In this document: positions 40,876 to 51,764 of the stretch, one piece after another
How positions within the stretch are numbered: position 1 is the stretch's first letter
How the letters are laid out: each line of letters begins with the position of its first letter
From: Lucinisca nassula
Taxonomy: Eukaryota; Mollusca; Bivalvia; Lucinida; Lucinidae
DNA length: 64,000 nucleotides
Direction of reading: 5' to 3'
Assembly (NCBI GenBank): GCA_963580285.1
Contig: OY757013.1
Coordinates: 152,075,900 to 152,139,899, forward strand
Notes under the pieces: generated by a model
What the model was told of the DNA's origin: nothing
Database searches by the model: none
Seen by the model: the letters and a program-made list of their open reading frames with translations, nothing else
Made by a program: the position numbers and the translations under genes

Positions 40876-41736
40876 GTTTTTGTTTGAATTGGAGTTTAAC
40901 GGCCCAGTCAACACTTTTGGGTCATTTTTGAGGTCGGTTTACTTATTCCCACTAGCTTATCCTTGGCAGGCTTATTTATCTTCACTGCAGCTGGTGCTGT
41001 GCCCTGTGGCGGCCGTAAAAATTTTCCCCGTCCATCCATTATAGTGCAGATTTTCTGGTCCTTTGGGATCATTGAGTTCATTTAGAATCATTTTGAAAAT
41101 AGAGTTCTACTTAAGCCGGTGTTAGGGGGCGTGACCGGTGTAGCACATTTCAGTACTGGTCATGAACAGTCTCAATAAAACCGAGTCTGCTATTTATTCC
41201 CCCGGCGTATGCCATGGGGATATATAGTTTTTGTCTTTTTCGTCTGTCTGTCCGTAAACAATTATTTTGTGTCAGATATCTCAGGAACTGCTTCACATAT
41301 AAACTTGAAATTTTGCACACATGATCAGTATGACTACTTGTATTGTGGGAAAGAAAATAAGGGCCAAGGGGTCAGGCCTTTTAGAGTTATTTCCCTTTGT
41401 AGTTCGGCACTGGCCGGGGGTATACGTGCCCCACTGGGCACTTTTGTCTAGTTTCGTTTATTTGGTGTATTCCTTGCTTCCAAAGGATCTAACTTTTCAG
41501 AACTTATTTATAATTAATATGTAAGCGATTAACCTGTATAGTGCACATTCTTTCACCAGAAATTGACAACCCCCCATCTTGAATCAGCGGAATGGAGAGA
41601 ATGACCGTAGCCAGGATTTCATGATCAATCTCCAAGAAAGAATGTTGCCAACTCCGGCAGGTCTCAAACCCGCATCCTTCTGATCACCAGTTTGATCACC
41701 AGTCAGATGCACATCGGACTGAGCTACCGAGGCCGG
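40876..41736 (-). mobile_element. tRNA-headed SINE split by a 0.55 kb insertion
   Basis: The tail half lies at 40876-40970 (TTGGAGTTTAACGGCCCAGTC to CTTGGCAGGCTT) and the head half at 41521-41736 (ATGTAAGCGATTAACCTGTA to GAGCTACCGAGGCCGGC). The segment between holds a piece of the retrozyme unit (40975-41060) and a CCCCCGGCGTATGCC element (41198-41452). ATTTA borders both junctions. Confidence 0.7.
41198..41452. mobile_element. Element with CCCCCGGCGTATGCCATGGG end
   Basis: The left end is CCCCCGGCGTATGCC, followed by CGTCTGTCTGTCCG and a TCAGGAACTGCTTCACATAT body. It ends near GGCCGGGGGTATACGTGCCC CACTGGGCAC. Terminal CCCCCGGC.TATGCC and GGCCGGGGGTATAC are roughly inverted. An 80-codon frame over it has no support. 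Confidence 0.55.
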
Positions 41737-41749
41737 CTTTTCATAAGGC

Positions 41750-41850
41750 TGAGCAAACAGTTTAGACACAGATGAGACACTGCATAACAGTGTTTCATCA
41801 GTGTCTTCATTGTTTACTACTCATCCAGCTTGTTTTATGCTCAACATCGG
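41750..41850. mobile_element. Hairpin element family D, 100 bases before a coding exon
   Basis: GAGCAAACAGTTTAGACACAG and GATGAGACACTGCATAACAG TGTTTCATCAG hairpin, then TACTCATCCAGCTTGTTTTA, the inverted family D flank. Confidence 0.65.
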
Positions 41851-41953
41851 GTATTAAATTATTAATAATTAAAGTGTACTTGTGCAATTTTTTGAGCAAG
41901 TATGGAAAGAAGGTTAGGTGCACAAATACAGTAAATTATACATGTTTTCACAG

Positions 41954-44900
41954 CCAGAGATGTGAGAATTTTTACTATGCTGGAAGAGATCAAGGAGGAG
42001 CAGCACAACCAGACAACTCTGCTCAGAACAATTCTGTCAAGACTTGGGCCCGACGGTGAAGTTGATCCCATGCCGGAAGATATTTCCTTCCCAATCACAA
42101 GTGATTCAGAAATGGCATCATTTGAAGAGAAAATGAAGAACAAAAATTTACAGAAGGCGGTGGTAAGTTGATTTATTGATTGATAAGGGGGACTTTACTC
42201 ACAAACAAAAGATAAAATATCATTTATTTAGACAGCACCACAATTTGCCCACTTTTATGGTCAGAGCGGACATAATCGTTTGGTAGCAGAATTCAGGAAT
42301 ATAAATTGTAATTTTTACATGATTTAACTTTTTTGGGGAGCTTTTACTTAATTAACGGGCGTCGGTGGCCTAGTGGATAAGAGCGCTGACTCTTAATCAT
42401 AAGATCTCTTACTAGGCATGCTAGGGCTGGCTATTCAGAGCTGAAATAATAATTGATTATCAGTCATTCCATTGTGATAGATAAATGGTTAGTTATCACT
42501 GAAGACTTGGTCATAATTTTTTGCAAATTCTGGTTTTCTGTCGGAGCATGAATCTTGTGATATGTTGTACTTTACCATATGTATTTGAACAGACAGACCT
42601 GAGTAAACAGTGTAGATCCAGATGAGACACCGCAGAATGCGACATCTCATCAGGGCCTGCACTGTTTGCCACCCATCCAGCTATTTTAGGCACAACTGAA
42701 GGTAGTTTGTTTGATTTGAGGTTTAATGTCCACGTCAACACTGTAAAGGTCATTTTGGAGACGTTGCTTCCAATTTTGTGGGACTTTTACCCGACATTGA
42801 GATGAAATGACATCTCAAGCCCTGTCGCCCAATGAAACCAATAGGTTTTATTAGCATGGACGGTCCGCCTCGCACCCTCGTTCGTGGACAGGCTTAGATC
42901 CTTAAAGCTGTTTACCAGTACTAGTGTGCGGGCCGGATTCAGCTCTGCGTGGAAGCATCATGCAGCCCATATATTTCTTCAAGCCCCTATGGGCGGGGGC
43001 TAAACTGAAGGTAGTAATTTGTACTTATCAAACAATCGGTTACAAGCAAATCAATCAGTAATGATGGTCATTTTTGTGGAATTTATCGATAGATTAATCG
43101 ATTAACTGATTAATCATGCCAACCTTATCTCTTACCACTGGGTTCAAGCCTATTTTGAGTCTAGAGTGAGACCAAGTTCTGCAGTGGGTAGTCACTGGGT
43201 GGGATTTTTGTATGGGTGCACTGGTTGTCATCCATCTGATTAACATTGGCTTGATATGAATGAAATAATTTTGGAAGGGCTGTAAAATCAAAATAATAAT
43301 AATCACCAATCAATTAACAAATGACTGACTCTGTACATAAACCTGGAAGCATTGTAAAAACACTAGGCAACCGTAGAGATTGTTCAAGTAGACTAAAATG
43401 AAACTGGTCATATTATAGACCCATATTATAGATGCCAATCACGACAATTGTCATCTGAGTTGCTGGTTACTTTAAAAGGTATTTACAGTACACCTGCCGC
43501 AAATTTTTAGCTCACTTGACATACATCCACACTTTTGAGCAGCTGTGTCTCTGCATCCTGCAGGCTGATCTCAATCATTTCTCATCTGTATCATGCCTCT
43601 GGTGGGGCATTGATGACATAAGAGTTATGTCCCTTTGATTGCTGAAAATGCATATTTTTGACCTTGTCATCACTGTAGCTCCTAGAAGCCTCCGTGGTGC
43701 AGTGGTTACGCTACTCGCCTTGTAAACCAGGGATCGCAGGATCGATCCCGGGCTTCTCCAGACTTTCGGATGAGTCTTTAAACCGAGGTCCCGTCTCCGT
43801 ATGACCTTAGCTGTTGGTGGGACGTAAAACTAAAACTCACTCACTGTAGCTCCTCCAGCTTTGATCGAATCTTTCTGAAACTTATATGTAATGTGGCTGG
43901 GGATAAAAACTCAGATGAGTTCGAAAACCGGCTAAAGCCCCTGTCACACTATGCCGCGTTTTCACTGCGATGGGACGGCGTTGTTTAATTTTTCAGAACG
44001 CCGCGAGATCGCAAGAAATATGGGATATTTTTGTGAACATGGACCTGTCATGGCGTCCCTACAGCGACCAAGACGTTGCTACGGAGCTTACATGGCGATC
44101 TATCGCGATCCTGCGGCGTTCTTGATGGCGATTGTATGCGCTCTCACGGCGCTTCCTCTGCGCTTTTACGGCGCTCACAATGCGTGCACAGCGTTTTTAC
44201 GGCGCTCTCAATGCGTGCACTGCGCTTTTACGGCGCTCACATGTTGAAGACGTTCTCAAAGTGTAAACATACATCTTCATCAGTCGAACAGTTTTGTTTG
44301 ATTTGAGGTTTAACGTCCCATCAACACATTATAGGTCATTTTGAGACGTTGCTTCTAATTTTGTGGGACTTCTACCCCACATTGAGATGAAATGACATCT
44401 CAATCTCTGTACCCCAATGAAACTAATATGGTTAATAAGCACGGATGGTCCGACTCGCGCCCCTTTGCCTGCTTATATCCCTTAAGCGGTTTACCAGTAC
44501 TCCTGTGCCGTCGAAAGCCAGTCCACCGCAATCACCGCAAGCAGGAGCATAGCCAACCGCCATTACCTTACCCGGAATGAGTCACCTCAGAAGTAGGTTT
44601 TTTTCGGGACAGTACACAATCAAACTCTACGCTAGCCACTATTTATACAAGCGGGGGGGGCCCTCCCATCGGGACTGGAAGAAATAGATGGGCTGCATGA
44701 TGCTTCCATGCAGAGCTGAAACCGACCTCGCACGAGTACTGGTAAACCGCTTAGAGGATCTAAGCCTGCCCAGGCAAAGCGGTGCGAGATACGTGTAAAC
44801 TCTATTGGTGTAAACATGCTTATACGTGTAAACTATATTGGTTTCATTTGGCGACAAGGCTTGAGATGTCATTTCATCTCAAAGTCGGGTAAAAGTCCCA

Positions 44901-47089
44901 CAAAATTGGAAGCAACGTCTCCAAAATGACCTATACAGTGTTGACTGGGACGTTAACTATCAAATCAATCAATCAGTTAATCAATTATTCAAGCGGAGCT
45001 TATATGGCGTTGTAGGAGACCTCTGTGCGCCCCTGCCGAGCTCCTGTAGCGCTGTAGGAGACCTTACTGCGCTGCTATGGCAACCTTACGGCGACCTCAC
45101 TGCGCTCTGATCAGAACGCCGAGCGATCGCGTTTGTTTTGAGCATGCTCAAAATGCGCGCCGTCGCTTGGCGTTCTATGCGATCCCAACGCGTCTACTGG
45201 CGACGCCACTGCGTTGCTACGGCGATGTTTGCGATCGTACTGCGCGCACCTCGGCGTTCTGCATTTTTCTTGGACGCCGTGAGAACGCAGCCCTGGTGTG
45301 ACAGGGGTTTAAGTCGGACCATTTTTCATAGAGTTACATCCCTTTGATTGCTGAAAATGCTGATTTTTTACCTTGTCATCCCCGTAGCCCCTTCAGTTTT
45401 GATCAGATCTTCTTGAAACTTACATACAAGTAAGTCGGACTTAAAAGCAAGCTTGGATGAGTTTGAAAATTAGCTGGCGTTGTGGGTCATTGACTCAATT
45501 ACTGATGAGTTATGTCCCCTCCTTTGATGAAAATGCTTATTTTTGACCTTGTTTTTTTTTTTACCGTAACTCCTTCAGTTATCATCGGATCTTCGTGAAA
45601 TTTATATGTTAGTAAGTTAGAGATAAAAGCTCAGACAAGTTTGAAAACTAGCAATGCCAGTCAATCATGGAGTTATGTTCTCTGCTTGGCTGAAAGTGCT
45701 TATTTTCGACCTTGTCATCACTGCTTTTATGTTTATGGATTTATTGTAGGTTAGTCACCTGGCATCTGTTGGAGGCTCCAGCATTGAGAACATGGCAGAC
45801 AGGATTTTGAAATATGCTATGTCAAATCCTCTGGCTGAGAAATACAACTGGACTGGTGTCAACAAGTTTGCCTTCAACAGTCTGGAGTTAACCAGTCTTC
45901 TTAAACGTAAGTAGGATGAAATTAATTTAATTGTGAGTGTGCAATAATCTGTTCACAAAGTTGGAGGTTTTGAAATTTACTTTAATGAAGTCACCAGCCT
46001 CTGTATTAGAATTAATTTCTTTTGGTCACAAATGTGGTTGTCAAATAGTGCAAGTGTTTTTATTGCAACAAGAATGTAAGACTATATATTGGATAAATAG
46101 ATAATTTTATTCATTCTCCTATTTCATATGTGGGATTTATTAACAGAGAGAGGTAAAAACTTAATCTCAAAGAAAGCAGTGCAAACTTGCATCACATTGT
46201 TTAAAATGAGACTTTTAGGCTCATTTTGAATCTTGGATTCTGGTTCTGATTATCCATATAGTTGACTCTTTACAGCTCATGTTGACTGTTCAATCAGCTC
46301 TTATAAATAAGCTGACTGAAAGTAAAAAGTGGATAGGCACCACTTTACAAACACTTTCTACAGTTCTGAAGAAAAATAAATTAAAGCAGTGTTTTAGTAA
46401 TAAAATAACAAAAAATCTGACATTACAGCAAGAAATATATACAACTTCATATTTAATGGTCATGCCCATGTTTTCTTTGTTTCAATGTTGCATCTGACAC
46501 AAGCTTCACACATTCTGAACATCCCATATCTTCTCGGATGCCACTGAGATGTTGTAAATGTTGATGTGACTGAAATTGCAGCCCTGCCGGGAAGCACCGT
46601 GCAACCCATCGATTTCTCCCAGAATATAGAGTAGAAATTAAAATTAGTTCTTAAACATTTACTCATTAAAATGGAATATAAGTAAAAGTGTGCTTTGACA
46701 GCTAACTACAGTCCAACCTGTATTAAGCAACCACCTTTGGGATATTCAAAAAGTGCTTGCTTAAGACAGGTGCTTGCTTAACACAGGTGGATTCTAATGC
46801 ATTTTCCTTTTATGGGAACTGAATGCCTGCTTGCTTAAGACAGATTGCTTGCTTAACAGAGGTGACCACTAAGACCGGTTTTACTATATATCTTTCAGGG
46901 TCCATAAGTAGAACATTTAGACTAGTGACATCGGCTGATGTTGAAAAAGCAATTAAATCATTTTTGAAGTCGGCAAAGGACAGGGATGGTGGGAGACGGA
47001 GAAGAATGAAGGGAAAACCTGTAGCACCGCAACCAGCAGCTTCAAACATGAATCCTGATGTGTCCAGTGACTCAGACTCAGATAGTTAA
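41954..47089 (+). CDS. DUF4806-domain protein gene, 3' part (three exons: 41954-42162, 45750-45906, 46899-47089)
   Basis: The exons join in frame. The first starts after TTTTCACAG in the middle of a codon and ends at TG before GTAAGTT. The second lies between TTATTGTAG and GTAAGTAG and ends after one base of a codon. The third follows ATCTTTCAG and ends at TAA 47087-47089. The 184 residues encoded begin RDVRIFTMLEEIKEEQ, with a short predicted coiled coil. Then comes a DUF4806-like module: FPITSDSEMASFEEKMKN (leading helix), VSHLASVGGSS, RILKYAMSNPLAEKYNWTG (the conserved LxxxYNWTG core), KFAFNSLELTSLL, then SADVEKAIKSFLKSAKDR. The tail is basic (RRRRMKGK) and ends in an acidic Ser/Asp run (SSDSDSDS). 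The function of DUF4806 is not known. I recall it from invertebrate proteins, some of them transposon-related. The 5' exons are not found in the window, and a poly(A) signal may be AATAAA at 47786-47791. Introns of 3587 and 992 bases carry many transposons. Confidence 0.85.
42355..42413 (+). mobile_element. tRNA-derived SINE, 5' head only (intron 1)
   Basis: CGGGCGTCGGTGGCCTAGTGG ATAAGAGCGC, then cut after TAAGATCTCTTAC. Confidence 0.65.
42540..42700. mobile_element. Hairpin element family D (intron 1), inverted copy
   Basis: AACAGACAGACCTGAGTAAAC, hairpin GATGAGACACCGCAGAATGC GACATCTCATC, then TTGCCACCCATCCAGCTATT TTAGGC. Confidence 0.65.
42707..43002 (-). mobile_element. SINE family S with 13-bp target duplication (intron 1)
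   Basis: Full-length copy flanked by AACTGAAGGTAGT at 42694-42706 and 43003-43015. It inserted at the edge of the family D hairpin element. Confidence 0.92.
43126..43302 (+). mobile_element. tRNA-derived SINE, 5'-truncated (intron 1)
   Basis: From TCTCTTACCACTGGGTTCAA (box B) through AGACCAAGTTCTGCAG to GAAATAATTTTGGAAGGGC and an ATAATAATAATC end. Confidence 0.7.
43683..43847 (+). mobile_element. tRNA-derived SINE with GGGACGTAAAACTAAAAC tail, 14-bp duplication
   Basis: Head GCCTCCGTGGTGCAGTGGTT with box B GGATCGATCCC. Tail TGTTGGTGGGACGTAAAACT and (ACTC)n. TCACTGTAGCTCCT flanks it on both sides (about 43671-43684 and 43845-43858). This is a third SINE family, different from those at 35471 and 38973. 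Confidence 0.85.
44293..44510 (-). mobile_element. SINE family S nested in the TAA element, truncated
   Basis: TTTGATTTGAGGTTTAACGTC to ACCAGTACTCCTGTGCCGTC. The head part is missing. Confidence 0.78.
44658..44970 (+). mobile_element. SINE family S nested in the TAA element
   Basis: GGCCCTCCCATCGGGACTGG to GGGACGTTAACTATCAAATC and a (CAAT)n tail. It carries a local duplication of CTTATACGTGTAAAC.T in the middle. Confidence 0.82.
46707..46888. mobile_element. MITE (CAGTCCAACCTGTATTAAGC) just before the last exon
   Basis: The left end TACAGTCCAACCTGTATTA and right end TAAGACCGGTTTTACTATA are diverged inverted repeats next to TA. Internal TTGCTTAAGACAGGTGCTTG repeats occur. It ends about 10 bases before the acceptor AG at 46897-46898. 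It is related in end sequence to family H. Confidence 0.7.
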
Positions 47090-47478
47090 CCTATGTCCCA
47101 CTTCATAAATTAGGCCGCTCCCATTGCTGATTCTCAGACAAACCAAGCTAGTCATTACAAACAAATCTAGTCTCTTGAAAACAGATTTGGTTTTTTATAC
47201 ACTCGAGATCTAGTCATACAAATTGTACATATAATTATTGAATTCTAGTCAGCATTTATTTGTTTAATTTTCATCTACAATAACTTATTTGTTCACTGTT
47301 ATAACCGCTATTGCCAATCAGAAAAAAAAAATGTTTTAAGTTTGGATTATCTATGGTTTACATATACAGTAACAGCAGTTGAGTATTTAAGGTCAAGAAT
47401 TGGTAAATGGCATCGCCGCCAAACTTATTGACCAGCAACATCATTGGCTGCCAAACAAATGTAATTGAAAACACCAAC

Positions 47479-47699
47479 GGGCCTCTGTGGCCTAGTGGAT
47501 AAGAGCGCTGACTCTAAATCATTAGGTCTCACCGCTGTCGGTTCGAGTCTGGCTCGGGTCATATGTGGGACGCCAAGTTCTTCAACGGATGGTCAGGTGG
47601 TTTTTCTCCGGGTACTCGGGTTTTTTTTTTTGCCCACCTGATTAATAAATATAATCTTGAAAGGGCCGTAAAACCAAAATAAAAAAAAAGAAAAAAGAA
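47479..47699 (+). mobile_element. tRNA-derived SINE, full-length, in or near the DUF4806 3' UTR
   Basis: CGGGCCTCTGTGGCCTAGTGG, box B GGTTCGAGTCTGG, body GACGCCAAGTTCTTCAACGG, T-run, tail ATAATCTTGAAAGGGCCGT plus A-rich end. It begins 390 bases after the stop codon. Confidence 0.85.
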
Positions 47700-47785
47700 A
47701 ACATCATTATTATTCATGCATTGCTGGTTGAATAATAAAATTCTCATGTTCTTTTTTCTCAAAAATGTAATTCAATGAATCATAC

Positions 47786-47791
47786 AATAAA
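47786..47791 (+). terminator. Possible poly(A) signal AATAAA of the DUF4806 gene
   Basis: This is a candidate AATAAA downstream of the stop. It lies beyond the SINE, so an earlier signal variant could be used instead. Confidence 0.35.
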
Positions 47792-48580
47792 AAGATACCC
47801 ATTTAGGTGCCCGGACTGCAAGAAAATCGAATAATTTGTATCGGAAGCAATTGGAATCTGATGAAAATCGTAGCAAATATATACTGGCCCATAGATTTTT
47901 TTCTAAAAACTGATAGTTTGTAAAACTTATTATTGATTAGAATGAGGTGAAAAAAAGCTTGACTACCGAGTTGATTTAATTATGAGTTATAGCAGTATAA
48001 AGAAGAAAGTGATATTACACATCTGAAATGTTACCGTATTTATAAATAAATGTCAAAATGCGACCAAATTAGAGACACCCATACATCTTTACACTGCTAT
48101 ACCTCATAAACTAACTTGGTAGCCAAGGACCTTTTACATCTTGATCTAATCACAATAAATATGGCACAAAATGTCCAATTATAGAGAAAAAATATGGTCC
48201 ACTCCAGTATATTTGCTATTGGCAATTTTCATTGGATTCCCATTGCTTTCTTTACAAATTATTCCGGTTTTCATGCTGTCTTGGCACCTACCCTTTTTAT
48301 TGCTTGATTTGGTACAGAATGTCCAGATGTAATCGCATGCAAAATTGTTAAAAAAAATTCTCCCATGCTTTACCTGAATAGAAATGTATTTGTGTGAAGG
48401 ATAGTGTATCATGCTTTGTTAACTTGTATCAGGGCTTCCACTAATTTCTAAAACCAAGAAGTTACAACCGCACTCCCAGCAAGTTAGCAGTACGTCATAT
48501 CCCGTCGGTTCATTAAAGAGCAGATACGTTAAAAAAAAAAATGACACGCTACACCAGAATTGGTGTTTCAAGTGACAAGT
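47792..48580. other. No gene or recognised repeat
   Basis: AT-rich DNA without exon signals that I trust. The 77-codon minus-strand frame at 48179-48412 has no recognisable similarity. Confidence 0.45.
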
Positions 48581-48838
48581 CAGGGATTTTCCTAGTGCAA
48601 ATTTGGGGCCGGTAATCGGCCCCCATTTTTCCCAATTTAGAGACAGATATTCCCAAATTTTACAACAAATTTCCCAATTTCTGATTTTGTGCTACATTTT
48701 GATGAAAATTTCATGAAAATTGAACCAAAATTGACAAAAGTACAGCTGATTTCAATTCTCAACTTTAAATTTAGCGAGCTGTTTTTCCCAAACCCAACGG
48801 CCCCTGAACCCTGATTATGAAGGGTAGGAAAATCCCTG
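48581..48838. mobile_element. 258-bp MITE with CAGGGATTTTCCTA ends
   Basis: CAGGGATTTTCCTAGTGC and GTAGGAAAATCCCTG are inverted ends. The interior is AT-rich with TTTCCCAATTT repeated. CAAGT lies on both sides. The CAGGG start resembles hAT-type ends, but an 8-bp duplication is not visible, so the class is open. Confidence 0.65.
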
Positions 48839-49029
48839 CAAGTATGTCAAAGTAACTGCAATCAATACTTAACATCACCATCCAATACCGGTTAACCCAC
48901 AGGAGAGGGCAGAGCTTAGCGATTGTCAAAAATCTACTGCATATCCCGCCTTCAGATTACGCCACGGGTCATGTAAAAAATCAATCACCAATTAGCGTAT
49001 ATGATTTCAGTAGAGAATGTTCGGTGTGA

Positions 49030-49110
49030 AGGGCTTGGCAAGCAATCAAGACTCAGATCAGGCGCCACAGAACGCAGTGTCTGATCGGGGTCTACACTGT
49101 TAAAAGTTTA
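49030..49110. repeat. CAAACAGTG-type hairpin remnant
   Basis: GGCAAGCAATCAAGACTCAG and ATCAGGCGCCACAGAACGCA GTGTCTGATC form a worn stem. Confidence 0.5.
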
Positions 49111-49499
49111 CATAGAAATTGGAATTTAGGGCTTGAACGAAAGTTTTGATCTCAGTCCGGGACTATTTTCCCAGCTTACACTCGGTGGCAGTCGGGGACG
49201 CTTCCCCTTTCCACTGGTCGCCTTTGTCGTCCGCTCGTGACCGCTGACGACTGTCTGGTCTAATTACATACATGTGCATACCTTTATCTATAATGGTCGA
49301 GTTCAGTCCTTTGCATCTCGCCTTGATGTAGTGTCGCTTATCATACAACAGCTTGAGAACTGATAATTACTATTGCCTAATATTTTAAACCTCCATGAAA
49401 GAATTAACCCTTTGTCCCACATTTTGCTTTCAACTTCTTTATACACTATGTATTTTTGACACGAATCCTTGTAATTTATCCTCATGCATACAGAAATGT

Positions 49500-49760
49500 T
49501 CGGCCCCTGCCCATCGGGGCTTGAGGAAATAGATGGGCTGCATGAGGCTACCATGCAGACTACACGAGTACTGTTAAAGCATTTAGAGGATCTAAGCCTG
49601 CCCATGCAAAGCGATGCGAGGAAGCCCGCCCATACTTGTAAACCCTATTGGTTTCATTGGGTGACATGGCTTGAGATGTCATTTCATCTCAATGACGGGT
49701 AAAAGTCCTACAAAATTGGAAGCAACGTCTCCAAAATGACCTATACAGTGTTAAAGGGGG
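49500..49760 (+). mobile_element. SINE family S, internally deleted
   Basis: GGCCCCTGCCCATCGGGGCTTG to CCTATACAGTGTTAAAGGGG. The tail is cut off. The GAGCTGAAACCGACC part is deleted. Confidence 0.78.
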
Positions 49761-50021
49761 CGATTGTAACATAAACTGACAGCGCTATTGTCCCGCCCAC
49801 GCTTAAAACGTTCAAAGACGGTTGTCAATCATCTCAAATACCGGCTCAGAAGCATGTGATGGAAAGTTCAAAAAGTTGCTCCAAAGCTTTCGGCACGTAT
49901 TTGATATTCGTCTCGAACAACATCAACATCTGGGAGAAGACCGACTGCTAACTTGCAGATTGCGCTGTTGTAGCTAGCGACTAATGTTGAACCAAAGACC
50001 TCCCTAAATTGAAGAAAGTCT

Positions 50022-50200
50022 TTAACCCATTGTATGCGGGAAACCCCCAAAAGAGTACCTTGCCAAACAGTACACGCCCAGATCAGATGCCGAAGAATGC
50101 GACGTCTGATCAGGGCCTACACTATTTGCTAAAAGAATTTTCTGTTAAAAATAGAATAAAAACTAAAAAAATAGGCCTGACACCCCTGATATGATAAAAG
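50022..50200 (+). mobile_element. MITE family B, right end lost
   Basis: TTAACCCATTGTATGCGGG, hairpin AGATCAGATGCCGAAGAATG CGACGTCTGATC, flank CCTGACACCCCTGATATGA, then replaced by SINE S sequence at about 50208. Confidence 0.7.
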
Positions 50201-50207
50201 GGCCTTC

Positions 50208-50353
50208 ACTATCGGGCATCAGGGCTTGAGACGAAATGACGATGTCATTTTATCTCAATGGCAGGTAAAAGTCTCACAAAATTGGAAGCAATGTCACAAA
50301 AATGACCTATACTGTGTTGACATGGACGTAAAACCTCAATCAAACAAACAAAC
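50208..50353 (+). mobile_element. SINE family S, 5'-truncated
   Basis: ATCAGGGCTTGAGACGAAAT to TGACATGGACGTAAAACCTC and (CAAA)n. Confidence 0.75.
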
Positions 50354-50670
50354 CGACTGGTGACCAGGAGGACGCAAGTCCGATACCTGCCTGGGTTACC
50401 ACTGTACTGGCTTATAGCTTTTGTATAAGCCTGCCCAGGTAAAATGTGGATAGGTAAACTGATGTGCTCAAAATGACCTAATAGTGTTGACTGGGCTGTT
50501 AAACTCCAATACAAACCACATGACGGTTTACCTGTCAACACTTTTCCTGGGCATGCTTATATGTAAGTGGTTATAACCAGTACATACAGTGCACATTCTT
50601 TCACCAGAAACTGACAACTGCCCTTCTTGAATCAGCAGAAGAGAATGATCAGTCTCTACGAAAGAAAGTT
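50354..50670 (-). mobile_element. Broken pieces of the tRNA-headed SINE
   Basis: CGACTGGTGACCAGGAGGAC and CTGGGCTGTTAAACTCCAAT (plus-strand sense, to 50515) are followed by the complementary piece GTTTACCTGTCAACACTTTT CCTGGGCATGC to CACATTCTTTCACCAG. So two fragments of one family lie in opposite orientation. Confidence 0.6.
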
Positions 50671-50738
50671 GCTGATGGCTTTGAAATACAAGTTAAATGA
50701 TTTATCTTTTCCAATGTCTTGTATAGCATGATGATATT

Positions 50739-50912
50739 TTAACCCTTAGCTTGCTGTTCGCGACAACCCCTATCTTTGCAGTGTAGATCCAGATCAGATG
50801 GCTTCTAATTCAGTTTATGTATTTGTAGTAATTAATTACATCAAGCAATCTGATTGGTTTAAAGTCAGATATGGGTGTGGCTAAAATTAATATTCAGCAA
50901 GAGAAGGGTGAA
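50739..50912 (+). mobile_element. MITE family A with one hairpin arm deleted
   Basis: TTAACCCTTAGCTTGCTG and CAGCAAGAGAAGGGTGAA. The stem stops at CAGATGGCTTCT and jumps to the AATTCAGTTTATG flank, so the second arm is precisely missing. Confidence 0.75.
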
Positions 50913-51510
50913 ATTAAACATAGCAGAAACAGAAAAATAAAAAAAATCAAATGCAATTTTGTTGTTTTATTCTATATCTATGCTAGTTGGTACCATAATT
51001 TTCCAAACAATTTGGACTATTGGTTTATCTGTGGAGAAAGCGCTAACATAATTCTTTATCTTTAATAGTATCATAACTTGACCTTGAACAGCATCATTTT
51101 TCCACAGAATAATTGTGGTAATGGATAAAAAAGATGCGAACAGAATGGTAAACAGTGTGGAATCTAATTGGCCGTCTCACATTGGAATCCCCACTGTTTC
51201 TTGCATACCTGCCTGTCCAAATTTTAGGGATAATTATGGTAATTGTATAAATGATGCACAATTAAAGTTAATTTATTGGTTTTTATGGAAAATCCCATAT
51301 CGGCCCAACAGCGGCAGAGCAAAAAGTTAACATCGGCCCGCTGTCGGCCCGATATATTTTGGTTTCCTGTCGGGCCGCCAGGTTGCCGCTTTGCAGAACC
51401 GCCAACGGGCCACCGGAGAATTCCGCTGGCGGGCCGCCGTGGAAAGGAAAGCGGGCCGCTGGCGGCCCTTTGTTGGCATGCTGGCTGGGACGTCGCTAGC
51501 GCAACGTCAA
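50913..51510. other. No gene; hairpin remnant and GGGCCGCC-rich patch
   Basis: A worn hairpin lies at about 51140-51200. About 51300-51480 is rich in CGGCCC and GGGCCGCC words. A related GGGCCGATAGCG patch next to GCTAGCTGGGTACTGGC is at 58436-58545, suggesting a repeat whose ends read TGCTGGCTGGGA. Confidence 0.45.
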
Positions 51511-51544
51511 ATCAACGTCGGTGCAACGTTGCACCGACGTTGAT
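51511..51544. repeat. 34-bp perfect palindrome
   Basis: ATCAACGTCGGTGCAACGT is followed by its exact complement. Further CAACGT words (TGATGTGACGTTGCATT, AACGTTGCGCTCACGTTGAT) continue to about 51600. Confidence 0.85.
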
Positions 51545-51764
51545 GTGACGTTGCATTAACATCATAACGTTGCGCTCACGTTGATGTGAGGTCACAATTA
51601 CGTCATTTGCCTGCTTGGAGGTAACTGTATAAAGGGAGGATAAACAAAGCAAACTTTTGAATCCTGCTTTTTCTATTTATTTCCCTTCTATGGATGATGT
51701 GGACGCTTGACTTATAATAGTTTACATCAAACTCATATCATTATGGAACGGCTTTTTATGGCAA

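Larger units (their letters stand above)
43936..45309. mobile_element. Non-autonomous inverted-end element with TAA duplication
   Basis: Ends AGCCCCTGTCACAC and GTGTGACAGGGGTT, flanked by TAA at 43933-43935 and 45310-45312. The host repeat continues across (CCGGCTAA...GTCGG). A 3-bp TAA target fits PIF/Harbinger-type elements (inference). Between the ends are GC-rich runs of GGCGCTCAC and GCGCTTTTACG words and two SINE S copies in opposite orientation. No transposase frame is seen. Confidence 0.75.
43507..45728. mobile_element. AGCTCAC-type tandem element in intron 1, split twice
   Basis: It starts TTTTTAGCTCACTTGACATA. Units of about 165-175 bp carry TGTCCCTTTGATTGCTGAAA, TTTTTGACCTTGTCATCACT and GAAACTTATATGTAA. 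They are interrupted by a SINE (43683-43847) and by a 1.4 kb inverted-end element (43936-45309). It runs to within about 20 bases of exon 2. Confidence 0.65.

Noticed and set aside
45510..45560. Possible further hammerhead (CTGATGAG at about 45510)
   Set aside because: No GAAA core with pairing stems follows at the right distance. The word belongs to the tandem element of intron 1.
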